Positions 46,101 through 59,709 of a stretch of 64,000 nt of DNA are shown here, piece after piece. Position 1 is the stretch's first letter; each line of letters starts with the position of its first letter. The notes under the pieces are model-generated. The model saw only the letters and a list, made by a program, of their open reading frames with translations, searched no databases and was not told the origin of the DNA. The DNA is from Phorcus lineatus (Eukaryota > Mollusca > Gastropoda > Trochida > Trochidae), in contig OV121092.1 of NCBI GenBank assembly GCA_921293015.1, positions 9,678,001-9,742,000 of the forward strand, given 5' to 3'. The position numbers were made by a program, and so were the translations under genes.

Positions 46101-49100
46101 CCTTGTTCTCAATGATACTCTTCATACTCCACACTACAGCCTACGACAAAAGGATTAAATACTATCTGAGTAAATTTGTCATATGACTCATAGGAAACGA
46201 GTGTAAATATTTGTTTACATGATAATAACACACATCAGTTGAAACAGGTTACTCAGGGAAATATTTTTGTTGCTTTGATGACAATTTGACAAAAATTAAA
46301 GCACATTTATTTAAAGAGATAAACACAAATGATTTAATTCATAAGAGCTACAAGCAAGAAAAGCTGGTTGGTCTTAACATTAATTACATGTTCATATGAG
46401 GAAATCGAATCAAGACATGTCTGATCTATTCTATGTTTTTATTTTCACATAATGCAAACAAACAAGATGCTGGACCCAGAAGCTGATTTATAAAGCAGTT
46501 ATTTTTTGATACAGTACACTCACCTTCTTATCACGGGAGACAGTGATGAAGTACCGGTCATCATGTGTCCAGCTGGCTGCCCAGATGATCCGAGAGTGAG
46601 CCGTCGTCTTTTTGTCTACCCCACTCAGTCGACTCCACTCATCGCCTATTTGAATGACAAAGAAACTGTTATGTACAAGAGTGGCACTTGAACATTTAAA
46701 CCATCATTTTTAACAAGAGGCACATGTGAATTGACATGGAAGACTGTGGTTAAATTTCTGACTACATACATGAACTAAGACCATTAAAGCAACCAAGCTA
46801 TTATCATACTTTTGATTTATCATTCAAACAGGCAGAAATGCCCTCTTAATCACAGTTATCATTCATTCTGTTCATGCTATATACCGGATTCACATCACAC
46901 AAACAATTATTCTCTATTATTATCCTTCACTACACTTTTGTACTACCTATTTGTACTGCTGAGTAAACAGGCAAATTTTGAACAAGTCTTGCCCAAGATG
47001 ACACCACAAGTAACTCGTTCCTCAGCGTTGGGCATGGAAACACCACAGAAGCTATTAGTTATTTAGCAAGAAAGCAAGTCACCCATCCTTACAGCAAGTC
47101 GTGCCAATCATTGCTGAACTTCATTGATAGCAGTCAACTGAGCTATGCACAGGACCATGTACCCACTACAACTGGACTACATCAAACAATACCGTCCTTT
47201 AACATGACTACTGAGAACCTGTGACAAAACACAAGAATACAATGATTGTTATTTGTCCTTCAATGTATCTTAAAAAAAAAATATCATAAAAATAAATTCA
47301 ATCACATCACCTTGTTTCTGATACAGTGTCCAGGTTCTATCTCTAGACACAGCCAGAAGATGGCATCCATCGTGAGAGAAAGTCAGTTGTGTTACTGTCA
47401 GGGTGGCTCCCTCTAGGGAACAGATCTGTCGCCATGTGGATGTATCCCATAATATGATGTTGGCAAATTCTGCTTTTGAAGCCTGGGAAATGATTTAAAA
47501 CAATTAATCTACATGGTAAAGTTAATCTGAGGATGTCTTGAAAAGTCAGAAACAAGAGTTAATCATATCATGCATTTGGCATACACAGCTATAGGTTTGT
47601 AGTTAGCACATGTTAGGATCAAGATTAAGGGTCAAGGTCAAACTATAACTGGAGTGATGTCATACACCATGAGATAAGCAAGCAGGCTACGTAAAACAGT
47701 GACTGCATTTTTGATTTGACGATGAAATTTGAAAGTCTTTTACATATAAACAGTTGTGTAAGTATTTCAAGGATTCACATAAATTATAAAAATATTTTCC
47801 ATGAGCTCACCTTACAAGAAGTAGCTAACACTGTGCCCTGAGGATCCGCTGCCAGAGCAAAGATCTCGTAACCATGACCGTACAATTTCTGTGTTTCTGG
47901 CCACAGTGTGTTCTGGAGGAGATTTTCCTCACTAGGGGGCGCTGTAACCAGAATGAGGTATTTTGGAATGACTCAAGTTAAATTGTTAAGTTATATATAT
48001 GTAGTATTGACAATCCTCATACTTAATCTGACAATACATGGATAATAATACAGTACCTGTGTCATGACACTTATTTTTCTATTGGAAGTGATCACGGGAA
48101 ATCATGAAATTCACAACATTTCTTACAATGTAGAAAAAAAGCCAACTCCAAAATATCACCACAGCTCAGCTATAAGTGTTTCTGACTATTATCAAATTTT
48201 GATCATCCATGGTTTATCCCCACCTTCCAGTGTGACAGGTTTGAAGTAGACATCGGCATACTGCTGGTTTGGTTGTGCCTCTATCTCTCTGTCCGAGGCG
48301 ATTGTCTCCCCTGCCTGAAAGATGGCTTTGTTCGAGAGCCCGAGAGCTGGCACACTGGCGCCCTCTGGTAGCGAGGATTCTTGCTGGTAATGAGAATCAT
48401 TAAAGAAGATAACTCTTTGTTGTTTTAAATTCTATGTGCATTTACATATAGCAGATACAGTACACAGTGCGAGTTCAAGCTTTGTTCTTTTCTTCATAAA
48501 ATAGGACGCTATGCAGGTACATATTGACGGCAATACATTAAGATTCTTCGATAAAGAGTCTAATCCCACTCTATTTATCATGCTCTATTCCTGGTTCAAG
48601 TCTTTGAAACCAGAGAACATCAAATGTTTCGGAATATCATGTTCATGAAAATTGGTTGTTCCTTGATTATAAAAGGAAAGAGAAACACTTGAGAACACAA
48701 GTTATTGGATGTGATTTGAAGTGAAATGACATCACATCGTAATGATGTGACCCAACATTAGATTCACTGAACATTAAGGATATCTAACCATGAAAGTTAA
48801 TGAACTTAAATACGAACACATAAACAGAGATATGATTATAGTTACTGACTACCTATTGTTAAAAAAATTCACATCTACAACGGTTTACCTTTCATGAATA
48901 AGTCATGTTTTTTGTGAACTGTAAAATACTCTATCTTAATATCTACTGATATCATAATCAACGCAATTACCTCTTGTGTAAGTTCTGAGTTAAGATTAAC
49001 TCCACTCAGTTTGCAAAAATTCTCGATGAAGTTTCTCGGAGCATGGAACACTCGAACAACCTTCTCGTCTGCTCCTGACACAAACTGGTATCGACCAATC

Positions 49101-50776
49101 ATACACAAGCACTGGAGGTCGTAACCATGAATCTGGGGTCGGGCCAACTCGTACCAGCAAGTCTGAAATGTCCATATGTCAAACAGCCTTTAAGACAGCA
49201 GGGTAACATGATGAACTTGCTTTACTTGTTTTAATCCACTTTTTTTGTCTAATTGATCAATTTCGAGCAAAAATATTTTTCAATACTATAACAACACTCT
49301 TTCAATGAAGACGTCATCTCAGAGCATTATGAACAAAAAGTTACAGTAATAGTAGTATTTTATAGTTTACCCACAGAATTGATACCTTTCATGAATAAGT
49401 CATGGATTTGGTTGACCGCAAAATAGTAAACCTCTCCATCTCATTGAAGTTAGATCTAAAATTTGCTCATTTTATTGATGTTCCCTAAATAATAAGGATC
49501 TCAAGCTTTCAGCTTGAAGCTGATGTCCGTGTGACCTGTGGCCCGGAAACGATCCCAAAATACATTGTACAGGGTTAATTATCAGTCAGCACAGTGTTTG
49601 CCTTGTTAGAGTTTTGGAAGTTCACTCAGGTTACGTAGACAGCTTTCTGGATGTCCAATGTCACTTCCGCCTCGACGCGCAACAGGGTTGGGTTTCATGA
49701 GATCTACCTTTCAGTATCCAACATTGATCAATAAATAGCACATCTCAGTAAAATCAAAATGTGAGCGAATGGCTAGATCTTATTTCAGTAAGACTGATTA
49801 CCTCCCTTCCCTGAGAGACCCAGGGGGCATGTAGCCGAGTTGTCTGATCCTCACTGACGCTGACAAGGAACTCCCCCCTCGTCCTCTCCCAGTCCAAGTC
49901 CTGTACACTGGAGAAGTGTCCTCCCCCCGTCACAACCGACTCCCACGTCAGTCTGTCCTGTGCATACAATAAACTATCTTATCTAAGAGTATTAAGACTT
50001 TTTTGAGAGGCATTTAAGAAGTTGATGAGATGAACTAGAACATGGATAGTCAACTTCTTTCTTGCATGAAATGTGAAATTTCTTTGTAGATACTAACACC
50101 TTTATGTAGTAAGTGGGAGATCGGAATATAAACTGGCTAGTCTGTACAGGGAAGAAAAATCATAAAGGAAATTTATCTTTTTGAAAAACAGTTTTTCAAA
50201 TACAACAAATGAATATATTTAAAATAAATTTAACAACATATACAAATCACTTATCAAAGCATTCAAGAAATGAAATATTATTTTTTATGAAAATCTCAGC
50301 TCACACAGATGGTAAAATATCAGATAAGTTCCATGACATATACTTTTAATATACTCTGACTATGTAACCCTTGGGACCAATGGGAACAAATAAAGAAAAA
50401 AAAACCAAAAACATTAATAAAGAGTTCCATGTTCACAATGACAAATTGCTAACAAGCCCCACCTTGGAACGGCACAGGAAATGATAACTGTCAAGTGGTT
50501 CAACGTGAGGGGAAATTATGTTGAAAAATGTGGTAAGAAGCATTTACATCATATCATATTTTATAATCAGGGCTTATATTATAATGTTGAACATGACACA
50601 AAATAACCAAAATTCATTTCAATCAGAAAGTTAAGATCTATTGGAAGGATTACCTCATGATAAGCCCACTGGTGGAACGCTCCATGGTAACCATGGGCTA
50701 GAATAGATTTTCCATCAGGGCTGATGAGGCCCCCGTAGAAACCCAGACTGTTGCCCCCGACCTCACCGACTCTCAC
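43172..50776 (-). CDS. ELP2: ELP2 exons 11-20: second WD40 propeller
   Basis: Diagnostic strings: [172 protein letters not shown]. Exon 19 has a poor donor (ATC|GTATCC) but it is the only one giving the right phase and the match [15 protein letters not shown]. The stop is TGA at 43172-43174. Confidence 0.93.
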
Positions 50777-53700
50777 CTGTAAGATTCACATTTACACCTG
50801 AACACAACAATCAATCTAGTCAAACTACAGGATGGCTAGATATACACCGACTCTCACCTGCAAGATTCACATTTACACCTGAACACATCAATCAAATCTA
50901 GTCAAATTACAGGATGGCTAGATATACATGACATTAAGACAGGGAACAGATTTAACATTGTTATATTTGGGATAACTCTATTTGCTATACAAAAAATCCT
51001 GTACATTTTTGGGGGGAGTCCCTTGTTGGATTCCGATCTACACCCTCAGGGTCAAGCAACACCTCCAGTACTAACTTTACCATTCCATTAAACATAAAGG
51101 ATCTTCTTTTTTTTAGGAGTGCCAATTTTACAAAATCATAAATAACTGTATCAAAAAGGTTTAAATTTGTGCTATTGCAATTTGGTAGATGTGAGGTTCC
51201 AATAGTAAACAAGCTTAGAAAATAAGGCATCTCACCCACAGGAATTTGCGCAGCGATTGCAGATAGTGTGATGCCAAATATACCAATGCAATAGAATGGT
51301 TACCTAATAATTAAGAGTGCACTATCTAATACACCCTTTCAGGAAATCATGTTTTCCTATTTAAACAGTTTGGAGTAAAGTGGAAGAAAGTGATCAAACT
51401 AGAACCCAGGATGACTAGCTAAAGAATATTCAAAGTGGGGAGCAGTTTGGTTACTATTTCGAAGGATTAGATGTTCATACTTAAACATAACAAAATTGCA
51501 TCAGATTATCTTAGCTATCAGAAAATCAGCCAAGCAATACATGTTCTGCTCAACCACAGGATGAAAATTCAGAATTTCAATATAATTTTTTGTAACTTAT
51601 CTGGATGCTTGTATAACCACCTACCATTTCCAACCAGACACCCGATTCCTTGTCATACTGCCATAAAATCATCGTCTTGTCCATGGAGGCTGACAGAATA
51701 GTCATGGGCTGGTGCCACTTGTCCTCTGAATGGGATGATGAGGAAAGAATTCAATTATTGCATATATAAAATGTCACTTATTGCAAGTTCTTTCTATGAT
51801 ATGCTCTAAAGTTTGAAAATATTTTGAGTTGTTCTCAGTCACATTTGTGTAATAATGCGCTTGATCTTTCTGAAAGTGCAAGCTATGATTTGATGCTGGA
51901 TTTCTATACAAAACTAATATGTGCTGGCTATACTAATGATTGGCTGTACTCCACATTAACATTAAACACAACTATAAATTGTATTGTTAAATAAAAATTT
52001 GAACAATAAATGGTATTGTAACATAACTATTAGCACAAACTCACCCATGAGATAACGTGGTTGCCACCTTATACTATATATCCAGTTCTCATGGCCGCTC
52101 AATACCGAATCCAAACTCACAGCAAAGTAGCTTGCCTTGTCTGCGATGATTTCAAGATTATTTTAATTGGTTGATTAACATAGAAGATTATGAAGGGTCA
52201 TGGTTTCAGACAAAAAACTTTTGAAAAATCCAAACATTCACATCAGTGAAAACAATTAAATATTTGGAGTTATTTTGAGTATTTGTAAAAATAAACTTAT
52301 CAAAAATACATAGTTTTCATACAAATTTACAAATCCAAGAAAAATGTGTTAATATTGCCAAATTGATCTATTCAGGTTTTAAATCTTAAGAACATAGAGG
52401 GAAGAAATCTTCAGTTTTAACTATACCGTTATCTACGAAGGAGAAAGTGTTTTCTCTCATCTTGATATCTTCTTGCAAAGGGAGAGAACTGATGTTGGCT
52501 GGAGACTGTCCCGTGTCTGTGTCTCTGTGAGCAAACCTCCAGATTCGGATGAAATGATCCTGTGAACAGCTGGCCAGCAACAGATCCCCGCTGTCTGTGG
52601 AAATAAAAACTTAACTGATTAATCCTTATTTTTCGGGTCCAACATCTTCTCACAGCATACAAATCATTTTCAACATCCCCACTTGGTCAACACATCCTTA
52701 GCCATCTTCCTAGTGATAACCTGTCCCTCCGCTCTGTTAGTATTAAAACTGATTAACCCCTAACCTGCGAGACCAAAAACATCTGCTCATGGAATCATTC
52801 GTACATCCCCTTGCCATATTTGAATCAAAAACCTGTGTGCCAGCCTCAACCTAATCTCATACAATAAATATCTTCCTAGGTAACTTCAATGAACTCTCGA
52901 CCTGTCAGTCCTGTAATAGTTTTAGTTACTAGCCCAACACGGATTTTCCTTTGTTAAAAGTTGTAGGTTCGTTACTTAAAATCTTCTTGCATTGACGAGG
53001 TCAGCAGCAAAAATTGATAAGAAATTTTTCTTCTTGACAGTTTATATGCATGATCTCCATCAATTTTCACAAATACTAATCAATATTAAAGACAACATAC
53101 TATAGTGCACGAGAAAGACAAGGTTCACTGTATGAAATGAAACAAAGAATGAACTTTTGAACTATGTACAAAAACACTACAGCTATATCATTTTGTAAGA
53201 AAAAAGAATATCCTTGTATCCAAATGGTAACTTTCTTTGAACTAATGTCAGTTTCCTTTTATCAAATATTAAATTAGTAAAGCAGAAAATTAACTAAATC
53301 ACCATCAACAGCAAACTCGACATCCCTGACCCAGTCTTCATGACCAACAAGGGAGATTTTCTTCATAAACTGAAACATCACAAAATACTAAAAATGTGAC
53401 GTTTGTTATCCTTTGACAACCAATAAGCATGAGAAAGTATTGCATTGAAAAAGCAAAAATCATTAATCATTTCACTTCATTTTAAATATTGACCAACACA
53501 ATCATTCGTCCTTACGGAATTATTTTCTCTGATTCTTCAAGCCGCATCTCATTTAATAAAACCTTGAATAGAAAAATGTTTTACTCTTTACAGTAGCCTC
53601 ATTACTTTTGTGACAGAATTGGTGTTGGACAAAATTAAATTAAATTAAAATTAAGTATAATGTTGGATAATTAATGAATTTCCCCATGCCTTTTTATTGA

Positions 53701-56700
53701 AAGATTTGGAAATGTTTTTACCTTTCCATCTTGTAAAATATATATATGGATCTTGGAATCATCAGCCCCACATGCCAAAATTGGAACTAAAATCAGAATA
53801 AAAGCTTAGATTTATTAAAAAATACCTGTATTTAAGAAACAGAGGAAGATATTGTTTCAATAATTACATAGTCTTGTATATAACCAGAGATGTAGAGAAT
53901 ACTAAACAATGTCAATTTTGAAACATTTTTATGAATCGAGTATGTGGATAAATATTAAATATTGAAAGAAAGTCAGATACAGATACCATTCACAAGTTTC
54001 ATAGAATGTTATTAATTCGTCAAACATATTGTCAGACATTACAAGATAAATGCTGACATGACCAATATGGCCGTGCCGCAAACATTGTGACGTCATTCTT
54101 GACTTGACATCATGATGATTATGACATCTTATCAATCAGGCATTACACAATGGCATTACACAATGGGTTATAACATTGTAGCTTTATTAAAGAGAATATC
54201 TTCAAAGGGTTAGATATGAATAATATCAACTTACTGTTGGTACCAGGGATGAGGGATAAAGACAGAGATAGAACAAAACCAGATCCATAGGTCAATGTTT
54301 GTAGTTCCTCAAAATCTGAAATGAAATATATCGTTAAGTATCAGTCTTCCTGTTCTGTCAATGAAAGGGAGCTATTGCAACAGTTATAGATGATCTCCCT
54401 TTCCAGACAACTTATTGACAAACCATCAACACATACCTTATAAACAATATGCAGTTCAACAGCTATTTTGAAGGTTTCTGAAATTCAAAGATTTAAACTT
54501 AAATGTTGGTATCTAACTGTGTACTATCCACAGTTTTTAAAATGTACATAATAAAGTTGTGTTGCTAAGCAGAGAATATGTTATGTATTAATTTACAACA
54601 TGTTGGACATTAACATACAAAACATGCATCACATCACCCTCCTATTAGTAACAGGTCTTAAAATATGATTCCCGGCCTTTAGGTTTTATAATAATGAATT
54701 TAAAAGTACGAAGCAAACTCATTAATGATTTGGTATCAAACTCGCTTTCGCTCATTTTATATTGTCTCAATAACTCATTTAATAAAAATAATATTAAATG
54801 GAAGGTGGTTTGTATCCTCTATATATCGTCTATTTCTAAAGAACTAGCCAGATCGCCTTACAGTTAGCAAAAGGACTCACTTGATCACAGTCTTTTAACA
54901 TAACTAATTTTTGGTATACAAGTTGTTACCTTTAAACAGCTGAGTAGCCATTTCAAGGGCTAACAAAATAGTGTAGACTTTCAACCCTGCTTGTATTAAT
55001 GAATGGGTGAGTGAGCTGGAGTTTAACGTGCTTTCAACAATATTTCAGTTATTAAACACGTGGATGACAAGCATCCAAAAGAGAGTGGACAGTTCAGGGA
55101 GAAAGGAATCGACATGATGAGGGAAAAGACGGAAAGAAAGGCAAAGTGAGTGATAGAAAGCAGGTTTTAGAAGGACTCAAATTTGGTTTGGCTTCAACCC
55201 ATCGACCTGTCCAGCTTGGGTGCCCCTACCAGGAGCATGTAATGTATTAATGAAGTGTACCTACCATTTTATATATTTACTCTGAAGTGACCCACCTCTC
55301 TCAGGTTCTCTCCTCCAGATGTGAACTGTAGAGTCTGTCGAGGTGGAAGCCAGGTAAAGGGTGGCAGTGTTGTGATCAAACACATTAGGACAGACTTTGA
55401 CCGTCGCTACTGTCGTCACTGCACCAGTGTGTCCTTTCAAAACTGATTCTTCAACCAACTAGGAAAAAAAACTTTTATGATTAATCTTTAACTGTTAGAA
55501 TAAACTGGAAAAGCGCATTTGGGATATGCCTGCTGCTTACACCAAGTTTCAATTAAGTGGTTTGAAGTTATGTCCCTCCCTTTGGTTCTAGCAGCATTGT
55601 TTGCCATGTTACAAACTACCAGAGCCCAATATTCCTTGTGGGTTAGACGACTGGTAAAACAATTAAGATTCAACACTTCAACACTTAGCTCCCTTAATAA
55701 TCTGAGTAATCCCTATACACGGTGAAAGAATTCATAGGGAATTTCAAAATAATCATAATAGTGGCATCTGTTAGTCCTATTCTTATAAGGGAGGGGATAT
55801 TAGAATCTATATTTGATATTCTTATATATTTATATATATTGATTTTTTTTCAATTACCTGTGAAAAAATTAAAGGTGTAAGTCTTATTCTAAGGTGGCAA
55901 AATAGTTGCTGATGACGTCAATAATTGCTTTGGGGGGGGGGGGGGAGGTGATTGGAGGGAAATACATCCATATATGTGATTAAGGATTTATCCTGACATG
56001 ATAAAGAATGTCAAGTTAATATCTCTGCAGTACAATATAGAGTGAAACTAATCTATTTCTTACATTGTAAAACGTTATCAGAAAACAATTCTCAATTGCA
56101 AACAGTTGAAATTCTTCTAAGGTATTTAGATTTCGTGATACAAGATCATGTTATCGATGACAACTCTTTATTAATTTCCCACAACTTTACAAGCTACTTC
56201 TGGTTAAAGAAGTTGTCATTCATAACAGTGCAATCACTTGAAAATAATCTCAATGGAGTGAAATCAGTTACACAAAAATTCAAATTACCTTGTCTCCATC
56301 CAGTTTCCATATTCTAACTGTCTTGTCCAAAGACCCAGATACCAGCTCAGTTTCCTCACCTGAAATAATGATGTAATCAAAACATTCACAGAGGTGCGAA
56401 GTTTAAGGTAGTTAAAGGGGCACATGGTATGTTGCTGGGGTCAATATGTCAAACTTCATAAATGGTTTTATTTGATCGAGAAGTAGTTGCTCTATCTGAA
56501 AAATAAAGTTGCAATGCTAATCAGTTCAGCAAAGTGACAATAAACAGGTTAGAGTTTTGAAAATATACGCATATGACTAAAACGTAATTTAAGAAACTTA
56601 TTTGTAAACATCAAACACAACAAATCTTTGTGGGTTACATGATGTTTTGGCTCTTATTTAGGCGACTTACAAAATTTCTTTAACCTACTTTGTGTCACTT

Positions 56701-59411
56701 TTGACTACATTGTTCCACTAAAGGATGCCAGGCAGCAAGCTATCTGAACAGAACCATCTTCCCTTAATCACTCATTGTGTGACAACCCTTAGGAAACTAA
56801 ATATCATTTAAAATGAGAAATTAATTACCAAAAGGAATAAAACCAACGGCTTAACAGATCCTTGTTCAGTAAAGGAGGCAAGGTTTTGCAGTAACCATAT
56901 GTGCAAGGTTGGATCACACAAACTATACCTTTTTTTCTTTTTTTTTGTAATTTTTTGAAGTGTAAAAACAAAATGAAAAAAATATAAATTAATGATTAGT
57001 GATAAATGATGATCATAGAGTTGTTACAAAACATACATTTCATGATACAATACATATCATGATAACTAAAACTGATACGCTTTGATATGATAGATATAAC
57101 AGTACCACATTTTCATTTTTTCTTCATACAAAATCAGGTACCTTTCCACAAGAGTATTGATTTTGAGTTATAGAAGCAACTGATAAAGACACTGACTTAT
57201 CGACATCTAGTCTGCCATTTTGTTTTGAGGAAAGTAACATGAAAAAGGGCACTGTACTTTCACTAATTTTACAACATTATAAAACTAACTATTGGAATAT
57301 CCACACTTATACAAATGATTTGTGAGAAGACTAATGAAAAGTCCCTTGTAATGCTGTACAAAGGCTTTTCGCATGCATTGCGCCGATGAATGGATTCACT
57401 TCTCATTCTTGTTTTAATTGACCGGGTGTGCGCTTTCAATAATCTAGTTTTTAAACATTACCCTTCAAATGGGTAATTTTATAATCATATATCTATAACT
57501 TCATGTATAAACTGGAATTTCCCCTTGAATTTTGTTTCCACAAAAAATACCTCGAAAGGACTGTCCTTTAAAGACAAATATCTATCACAACATGAAAATC
57601 TTCAGGTTAAGTACCATGATACAAACTATCTATCACAACATGTATATCTTCAGGTTGAATATCATGATAGACGATACATGTCACAACTCTTAACGCTCTT
57701 ACTGTTATCAGGGTTCCTGATCCACTGAACACAGTTGACTCTTTCATTGTGACCAGAGCTTGTAGATACAGCACTTGCTGGCTTCCTTGTCCAGCCCTGA
57801 AAATATTTATACATACCTTCACTCAAAATAAATCATTGTCCATTTCACAATGTTTTTTCAATACAGTTGTCTCTGTATATATGGAACTCTTGTTCTTAAG
57901 CTCACTTACATGCATGTTGAAATCATGAACAATTCATACGTAGAAGTAATACAGCACAAACTCTACAGGTAAACAATGTTAGCTAAAGGATGGGCTCAAA
58001 GGTGTTGATTAAATTAGTAAAATACTTTTCAAAGCATCTTTTTTATGTTACTGAGTGATTCAACATCATTTCAAGAAACTTAGTTTATCATTCAAATTCA
58101 AAACAAACACTATGCTGACTTAAAGAAACAGAACAGTATCATTAATTAAAGAGTAAGTCCTAATGGCAATCACACCGACATTTTGTTTTTTGGTGAATGA
58201 CATGAAAAAAGGCGATACACTTTTTTCTAATTTTACAACATTATGAAAAGAAAATATATGTATGTACAAAATATCCAATCGTTCATAAATGGTTTATGAT
58301 AAGACTAATCAACAATCCGTCAAATGCCTTAGAAAGACTTTATCATTACTAGCCTAGCCCTTACGCCGTGTAATTAAATGCTGAACTGTTGGGGTTTCGC
58401 AGTGTTTGACTGCGTTACACATTTGCATACGTTTATTAATTTGTAATTTTATATAATTGTGCAATGTTAATCACAATAATGTTATCTTTTGTAAAAATGT
58501 CCAGCAGACAAGTATTTAAAGAATATTGTTGCTAGGCAACTAGTAAATTCTTGCGCGTACACTGTATAACCAGATTATACGCCCTCTGATTTTTCACAGC
58601 AGCCAATCAGAATTGGGTATTTCGCACAGCTATGGTAAAATGATTTATATAAGTAAAGAATGACAGTCCCTAAGCTCAATGTGAAACTAGTGATAATGAT
58701 GTTTCTCAGAGGAGCAATTACAGTGTTGTAGTGTTACTGTGTAAAGCTATGCACCTATATAAGAGCTAAAGTATCATTCATGCCAGTAGAATAATACAAG
58801 ATATGAAGAACATTTATGTCATTGTGAAAATTGAGAGTTTCATTGATAATATCAATGTAAAAATCATGCTGCTATTTCCATATTTCAGCAAGTGTAGGGT
58901 AAAGATATGCAGGCACCGATTGAATACACAAAACATTTGAAATCTTAAGATCTTATAAAGAGTTTTTAGAATTTATGTGATTGAAAATTGATAGTAGGAT
59001 TTATTGTTCGAATTCCACTGACATTTGGTGTGTGAAAAGGCAAATCGTTTGAAGGACGAATTGTATGATGGGAATTTTGTCAGTGTATCATAATAAAATT
59101 GTTTTAACCCATCTACCAACCCACTGTTCAATCTGTCTACGAACCCGCCTAGTCTTTGAACACACAGGTTCATTTTTCGTCTATGAAATAGTGTCAATTC
59201 TGCTGCAGGCTAATTCGACCATGAAATAATTTGAAAACGTGTATCATTTTCAAAAACAGTTTGAAATAATAATGGATAAATATACCTCGGGGTGATATAA
59301 AACAACTGATTTACAAGAAGTGTAACAAATTAGTTCATTCTGGCCCCAGTCTGCACTAAAAGGCGTACGGTTGCATCCACTGCCAATGTAACATGTGTCG
59401 ACGGCGGCCAT
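43172..59411 (-). CDS. ELP2: ELP2, Elongator complex subunit 2, complete, 20 exons
   Basis: WD40 scaffold subunit of Elongator; in the Elp1-Elp2-Elp3 subcomplex it supports tRNA U34 cm5/mcm5 modification in the cytoplasm. Exons 5' to 3': 59286-59411, 57703-57796, 56289-56359, 55296-55458, 54235-54315, 53722-53786, 53303-53369, 52427-52594, 52045-52140, 51625-51725, 50654-50776, 49802-49957, 48971-49162, 48224-48383, 47811-47941, 47311-47482, 46524-46645, 46016-46140, 45184-45279, 43172-43334. Sum 2472 nt, 823 aa (human 826); all phases agree. The start [13 protein letters not shown] is chosen at 59409-59411 because its length before the first conserved block matches human; an in-frame upstream ATG at 59496-59498 is an alternative. 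No catalytic residues are expected. Confidence 0.96.
45855..45998. mobile_element. MITE with about 40-bp inverted arms, copy 1
   Basis: Left arm 45858-45896 and right arm 45954-45992 are imperfect inverted repeats (AATACTATTTTTATTAAAC / GTTTAATAAAAATAGTATT). It ends about 12 bp before the exon 18 donor of ELP2 at 46010-46015. Confidence 0.75.
50764..50927. repeat. 81-bp tandem duplication across an ELP2 exon edge
   Basis: Copies 50764-50844 and 50845-50927 differ at only a few positions plus a small indel. The unit includes the first 13 nt of exon 11 and its 3' splice site, so a second acceptor lies at 50858-50859. Confidence 0.93.
51625..59411 (-). CDS. ELP2: ELP2 exons 1-10: first WD40 propeller
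   Basis: Diagnostic strings: [159 protein letters not shown] repeat GH and W[DEKR] signatures recur at about 40-60 residue spacing, as in Elp2. Exon 4 uses donor AGAG|GTGGGT, fixed by the phase of exon 5. Confidence 0.94.
54713..54828. mobile_element. MITE, copy 2 (right part)
   Basis: Matches 45905-45998: TTGGTAT-AAACTC-CTTTCGCTC, ATTTAATAAAAATA-TATTAAATGGAAG, GTATCCTCTAT. It lies in ELP2 intron 4. Confidence 0.7.
54990..55125 (+). repeat. Molluscan SINE-like repeat
   Basis: GGGTGAGTGAGCTGGAGTTTAA followed by CGTGCTTTCAACAATATTTCAG resembles the conserved central part of SINEs that I recall from gastropods and bivalves; the same GCTTTCA core occurs at 15515 and 30352. Identification by memory only. 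Confidence 0.45.
57160..57420 (+). repeat. Dispersed repeat, copy 1 (ELP2 intron 2)
   Basis: Shares ordered blocks with 58164-58390: CATTTTGTTTT, AACATGAAAAA-GGC, CTAATTTTACAACATTAT, AAGACTAAT. Same orientation, moderate identity. Confidence 0.6.
57579..57672 (+). repeat. 48-bp tandem duplication
   Basis: ATCTATCACAACATG, then ATCTTCAGGTT and CATGATA, occur twice in a row just downstream of ELP2 exon 2 on the coding strand. Confidence 0.75.
58164..58390 (+). repeat. Dispersed repeat, copy 2 (ELP2 intron 1)
   Basis: Counterpart of 57160-57420. The two copies flank ELP2 exon 2. Confidence 0.6.
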
Positions 59412-59685
59412 GTTTGAGGGTATTTGTGTTTTTTGTTCTCTCACGCAGAAGATTTCGAGGGAGAAATCATTACTTTTGTTTGGTTGATAAGGACACACGA
59501 CAGTTTCTTAACATAAAACACTTCAACAGTCGCCCGTATAACACAAAATAGCCGAATTATATGGCAATAATATAATATATGATATACACTATTATGTTAG
59601 AATCTTGCAGTTACTAAACACTTTCCTCAGTACTGGAGTACAAAAGCTATTGTTCTACTTGACTAGCTGTTTTACTGTGCAAATT

Positions 59686-59709
59686 GGGGGGGGGGGGGGG
59701 GGGGGGGGG
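59686..59709 (+). repeat. G24 homopolymer upstream of ELP2
   Basis: An uninterrupted run of 24 G, about 275 bp upstream of the ELP2 start (C24 on the gene's sense strand). A G14 run occurs at 55932-55945 in intron 3. Confidence 0.9.
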
